A DNA stretch of 9,335 nucleotides from CAZIGK01 sp964538615. GTDB taxonomy: Bacteria > Pseudomonadota > Alphaproteobacteria > Rickettsiales > RI-342. A program made the position numbers and the translations under genes. Positions 6,494 to 9,335 of this stretch are shown here, piece after piece. The notes under the pieces were generated by a model, which was not told the DNA's origin, ran no database searches, and saw nothing but the letters and a program-made list of their open reading frames with translations. The stretch spans positions 1 to 9,335 of the forward strand of contig CAZIGK010000047.1 of NCBI GenBank assembly GCA_964538615.1, read 5' to 3'. Position 1 is the first letter of the stretch; every line of letters begins with the position of its first letter.

Positions 6494-6961
6494 ATGTCCA
6501 CAGCCCTCACCACCCATCGCTCCACCCCCGCCGCCAGTGTGACCACCAGCTATTACGTGACCGTGCGGGTCGCCGGACAATTGCTGGGCATGTCCGTGGA
6601 ATATATCGAGGATGTGCTCAACCCCATTCCCGTCACCCCCATTCCACTCAGCCCACCGGAAGTGGCAGGCGCCCTGAATTTACGTGGACGCGTGGTCACC
6701 GCCATAGACCTGCGCCGCAAATTGGGTCTCACGCCGCTGGAAAACCCCTCTGCCCACATGAGTGCTGTAGCCAACTGGCAAGGGCACCTCTACAGCTTTC
6801 TCATTGATGAAGTGGGCGATGTGATGCAACTCTCCAGCAACCAGATTGAAAAATCCCCACCGCATCTGGATGCCCATTGGCGCAACATCGCCTCTGGTGT
6901 CTATAAGCTGGATAAAGAATTAATGATTATCGTCAATGTCCCCACGCTATTGCATAATTGA
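6494..6961 (+). CDS. cheW: Chemotaxis coupling protein CheW
   Basis: This 155-residue single-domain CheW scaffold links receptors to the P5 region of CheA at the membrane-proximal array. After a Ser/Thr-rich N-terminal extension of about 18 residues, the fold begins at YYVTVRVAGQLLGMSVEYIEDV. The conserved central block PIPLSPPEVAGALNLRGRVV is followed by AIDLRRKLGL, the signature region of CheW. The second half keeps FLIDEVGDVMQLS and ends with the hydrophobic strand LMIIVNVPTLL. Length is normal for the family. It sits 19 bases after cheA and 11 bases before cheY. It is the only stand-alone CheW here, while CheA carries two CheW-like modules of its own. It should be co-transcribed with cheA. 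Confidence 0.95.
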   Translation: MSTALTTHRSTPAASVTTSYYVTVRVAGQLLGMSVEYIEDVLNPIPVTPIPLSPPEVAGALNLRGRVVTAIDLRRKLGLTPLENPSAHMSAVANWQGHLYSFLIDEVGDVMQLSSNQIEKSPPHLDAHWRNIASGVYKLDKELMIIVNVPTLLHN

Positions 6962-6972
6962 ATGAGGCCCCT

Positions 6973-7350
6973 ATGCCGCTTTGTCTGTTAGTGGAAGATT
7001 CCAAGATCGTACGCACCCTTGCGAAGCGGATGGTCACCGAACTGGGTTACGAAACCGCCGAGGCCGAGGATGGACAGGTTGCACTGGACTGGGTGCAACA
7101 ACACCCCATGCCAGATGTCGTTCTGCTGGACTGGAATATGCCTGTGCTGGATGGCCCCGGCTTTCTCAAACAACTCCGCCAATTGCCGGAAGGTGGAAAG
7201 CCCGTGGTCATCTTCTGCACCACGGAAAATGAAATGGGCAAAATTATTGAAGGCATGTCCCTTGGCGCCAACGAGTATATCATGAAGCCCTTTGATATCG
7301 AGATTTTACGCGGCAAGTTCCAACAACTGGGGCTGAATGTAGGAGAATGA
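6973..7350 (+). CDS. cheY: Single-domain response regulator CheY
   Basis: This 125-residue stand-alone receiver is predicted to take phosphate from CheA and diffuse to the flagellar switch. Phosphorylation-site residues are complete: E8 and D9 in LLVEDSKIVRT, phosphoacceptor D53 (VVLLDWNMPVLDG), T83 and K105 in YIMKPF. Having ED rather than DD is common in alphaproteobacterial CheY-like proteins. ATG at 6973 is preferred because GAGG (6964-6967) sits five bases upstream; an in-frame TTG at 6958 would overlap the cheW stop and put the Shine-Dalgarno inside the coding region. The gene overlaps cheB by four bases (ATGA). Its place between cheW and cheB supports CheY, but the sequence alone does not prove binding to FliM rather than another output. 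Confidence 0.92.
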   Translation: MPLCLLVEDSKIVRTLAKRMVTELGYETAEAEDGQVALDWVQQHPMPDVVLLDWNMPVLDGPGFLKQLRQLPEGGKPVVIFCTTENEMGKIIEGMSLGANEYIMKPFDIEILRGKFQQLGLNVGE

Positions 7351-8447
7351 TCCACGTGCCCACATCGGTCGCCCACATTCTGGTGTTCCTTCAACCCGGC
7401 GCTGTTCAGGAACGCTCTTTCCATCGGTTATGGCAACATTCCAGTCAGGAGTGGAAACCGATTTTCGTGCACCACTTGCATGAACTGACAGAGGCTATTC
7501 AACAATACCACCCCTCCTGTATGGTACTCGATGCCGCCAGCGCCCTGAACCGCGCCCACAGCTTGCGGCACAAATTGCAGGATATTCCAACGTTCATTAT
7601 TGGCAATTCAAGCCTTCTGCAGGAAGTCAGCGTCTATTTTCCGGATGCCACCCTACTACCGGATTCCATTCCTTTTTCCGAGCTTGAGCAGCAATTTCGT
7701 CTACTCCCGCCTCCAGCTCCGACTACGGGAAAAACCTCGCTTGTCACCTCGACAGCAACAACCGTGGCAGCCCGCACACCGCTGGCTGTACCAGCCATAC
7801 ATGAACACCCTATTCACGCGCCCACAGAAACCCCTGCTCTCTCCACACGTCCGCTTCCATTGGGGTTGTTCAAACCACGCGCCATCGCCATTGGCTCCTC
7901 CACGGGAGGGCCGCAAGCGTTGCTGTCCCTGTTCAGTGCCATGAAAGGTCAGGTGCCCAAACAACCTATTTTCATCACTCAGCATATGCCGCCCAAATTC
8001 ACCCGCACGCTGGCGGATCAACTGCACGTCGCATCCGGCATTCCCTGCCACGAAGCCGTGGATGGAGAGGCCGTACACCCTAATACCATCTACATCGCAC
8101 CGGGGGATTATCACCTCACCGTGCAAAGCAGGGATGGACAGGAGTTCATTGCCCTAAACCAGAACGCGCCAGAAAATTTCTGCCGCCCGGCAGTAGATGT
8201 CATGCTACGCTCTCTGGCTCCCATCTACACCCACCAATTACTGGTGGTTATCCTGACAGGCATGGGGGCGGATGGTCAGATCGGCTGCCAGCTATGTGCC
8301 AGCCATAACGCACGCATCATCGCGCAGGATAAAGCCTCTTCCGTTGTCTGGGGCATGCCCAAAGCCGTGGCAGAAAGCGGTGTTGCCAACAGCATTCTGC
8401 CGCTGGCCGATATCGCCCCTACCATCCAGAACTGGTGCAGGAGTTAA
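7347..8447 (+). CDS. cheB: Receptor methylesterase CheB with degenerate receiver
   Basis: This 366-residue protein has the usual two-part CheB layout, but only the enzyme half looks canonical. The C-terminal methylesterase (about 176-366) carries the catalytic triad: S185 in GSSTGGPQ, H213 in TQHMPP and D309 in ILTGMGADG. It should hydrolyse (or deamidate) receptor glutamyl methyl esters, opposing CheR. The N-terminal domain (about 8-115) has receiver-like strand and helix spacing and a possible phosphoacceptor position, D62 (MVLDAAS). However, the paired acidic residues at the first strand are replaced (ILVFLQPG), the MP after the Asp is missing, and the conserved Lys-Pro is not seen (LLPDSIPF). 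Regulation by phosphorylation is therefore doubtful. A Pro/Thr/Ala-rich linker (about 119-175) joins the halves. ATG overlaps the cheY stop; AGGAG (7341-7345) is only one base from it, so GTG at 7356 is a possible alternative start. Confidence 0.94.
   Translation: MIHVPTSVAHILVFLQPGAVQERSFHRLWQHSSQEWKPIFVHHLHELTEAIQQYHPSCMVLDAASALNRAHSLRHKLQDIPTFIIGNSSLLQEVSVYFPDATLLPDSIPFSELEQQFRLLPPPAPTTGKTSLVTSTATTVAARTPLAVPAIHEHPIHAPTETPALSTRPLPLGLFKPRAIAIGSSTGGPQALLSLFSAMKGQVPKQPIFITQHMPPKFTRTLADQLHVASGIPCHEAVDGEAVHPNTIYIAPGDYHLTVQSRDGQEFIALNQNAPENFCRPAVDVMLRSLAPIYTHQLLVVILTGMGADGQIGCQLCASHNARIIAQDKASSVVWGMPKAVAESGVANSILPLADIAPTIQNWCRS
8439..8443 (+). promoter_or_regulatory. cheR ribosome binding site
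   Basis: AGGAG lies inside the last codons of cheB and nine bases before ATG at 8453. It favours this ATG over the in-frame GTG at 8435, which would start upstream of the Shine-Dalgarno. Confidence 0.7.
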
Positions 8448-8452
8448 CCCCC

Positions 8453-9268
8453 ATGACCCTCACTGCATACCAATTCAAAACGCTGGCCGATTTTATTTTT
8501 AAGCAATCCGGTATTACCCTGACCGAGGACAAAACCTACCTGCTGGATTCCCGGTTGCTTCCCATTGCCCGCACCCATGGCATGAGCACCGTGGGCGCTC
8601 TGGCAGATGCCGTTGCCGGCAGAGCATCGCAAGCCCTGCTGGATGATATTCTCGATGCCATGACCACCAACGAAACATCTTTTTTCCGTGATTTACGGCC
8701 CTTTGAGCGTATTCGGGATGAGCTACTGCCTAACCTGCTGCAAACCATTGGCGCCAGACCATTGCGCATCTGGTCAGCCGCATGCTCCTCAGGGCAGGAA
8801 GTCTACACACTGGCCATGCTAATGCGGGAATACATGCTCACCAGCAATCGTCCTTTTTCCTACCAGATCATCGGCACAGACCTCTCCCCTTCCATGGTGC
8901 AACGTGCACAGGAAGGTGCCTACACCCAGTTTGAAATCCAACGTGGCCTGCCCATACAACTGCTGATGAAATATTTCACACAAGCGCAGGATAAATGGCA
9001 GGTCAAACCAGAGCTGAAACAAAACATCAGCTTCCGGCAGCACAACCTCTTGCATCCGCCCGCCCCAGAACAGTGGGATATGATTCTGTGCCGTAACGTA
9101 CTCATTTATTTTGATGCCCCAACCAAAACGCAAGTGCTGCGTCAACTTTCCAGCCGACTGCATCCACATGGCAGCCTGATTTTGGGTGCCAGCGAAACCA
9201 CTCTGGGACTGGATACGCCACTCAAAGCCATGGTCAATCTACCCGGCTTCTACACCGTTGGCGGATAG
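8453..9268 (+). CDS. cheR: Chemotaxis receptor methyltransferase CheR
   Basis: This 271-residue protein uses S-adenosylmethionine to methylate glutamates of chemoreceptors. The N-terminal helical domain (about 1-75) ends in MTTNETSFFRD (70-80), a hallmark of CheR. The SAM-binding Rossmann core begins at LRIWSAACSSGQEVYTLAM (about 104-122), followed by the acidic strand IIGTDLSPSMV. The conserved CRNVLIYF is at 213-220 and the C-terminal strand pair includes GSLILGASET. Length is normal and no extra TPR domain is fused. It starts five bases after the cheB stop and is the last gene of the operon. It should balance CheB in adaptation. Its substrates must be encoded elsewhere, since no receptor gene is in this window. 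Confidence 0.96.
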   Translation: MTLTAYQFKTLADFIFKQSGITLTEDKTYLLDSRLLPIARTHGMSTVGALADAVAGRASQALLDDILDAMTTNETSFFRDLRPFERIRDELLPNLLQTIGARPLRIWSAACSSGQEVYTLAMLMREYMLTSNRPFSYQIIGTDLSPSMVQRAQEGAYTQFEIQRGLPIQLLMKYFTQAQDKWQVKPELKQNISFRQHNLLHPPAPEQWDMILCRNVLIYFDAPTKTQVLRQLSSRLHPHGSLILGASETTLGLDTPLKAMVNLPGFYTVGG

Positions 9269-9311
9269 CTGTCATACCCTCCCCTGTCATTCCGGGCTTG
9301 ACCCGGAATCC
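9269..9311. repeat. Alphaproteobacterial-type intergenic palindrome after cheR
   Basis: ATTCCGGG (9289-9296) and CCCGGAAT (9302-9309) form a perfect 8-base-pair stem around the loop CTTGA. The element is preceded by TGTCAT and followed by CC. CTGTCAT occurs twice (9269-9275 and 9284-9290), as if a partial copy lies next to the full one. This TGTCATTCCGGG-type element is recognised from intergenic spaces of many alphaproteobacteria. It could terminate the che operon, but no T-run follows, so I call it a repeat first. Confidence 0.6.
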
Positions 9312-9335
9312 ATCTCTCCTCTTGCTCTGGCTCCG

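Noticed and set aside
7701..8126. Minus-strand open frame inside cheB
   Set aside because: It is antisense to the CheB linker and catalytic domain, with Gly/Arg/Cys-rich composition and no domain.
1..9335. CRISPR array, tRNA, rRNA or insertion sequence
   Set aside because: No regularly spaced repeats, cloverleaf sequence, rRNA core or transposase-like reading frame was seen.

Overview
The window holds a compact chemotaxis-type signalling operon from an alphaproteobacterium, preceded by two transcriptional regulators. The lineage call rests on three things: a ChpT/PF10090-type histidine phosphotransferase, a family known essentially from Alphaproteobacteria; the style of the Che proteins; and the short palindromic intergenic element at the right edge (ATTCCGGG-cttga-CCCGGAAT), a type common between alphaproteobacterial genes. 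Genus or order cannot be assigned from the sequence alone.

Layout: positions 1-439 contain no gene I can support. They hold GC-rich repeat-like sequence, a terminator-like hairpin, a second palindrome and two candidate sigma70-type promoters separated by an inverted repeat. At 440-1861 (+) is a complete sigma54-activating response regulator (receiver, AAA+ with GAFTGA, Fis-type HTH). It converges on, and overlaps by 12 bases, a minus-strand gene (1850-2572) for an XRE-type repressor-like protein whose C-terminal half looks like a catalytically dead LexA/CI (S24) fold. A gene-free stretch of about 400 bases (2573-2976) with small palindromes separates this regulator from the plus-strand operon.

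The operon runs, with gaps of at most 19 bases, as chpT-like (2977-3696), cheA (3703-6474), cheW (6494-6961), cheY (6973-7350), cheB (7347-8447) and cheR (8453-9268). Expected logic: CheW couples receptors to CheA; CheA autophosphorylates at H44 and passes phosphate to CheY and possibly to its own C-terminal receiver; CheR methylates and CheB demethylates the receptors. No receptor gene, CheD, CheZ or other phosphatase lies in the window.

Unusual points: a ChpT-family phosphotransferase heads the che operon; CheA is a hybrid with two CheW-like modules and a C-terminal receiver but no recognisable P2 domain; the CheB receiver has lost the acidic pocket and the conserved Lys; and the divergent repressor-like protein has lost the S24 catalytic serine. 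Together these suggest a che pathway with rewired phosphoryl flow and possible cross-talk to a ChpT-type relay, rather than a wholly unknown system. The right end (9269-9335) holds only the palindromic intergenic element and flanking sequence.
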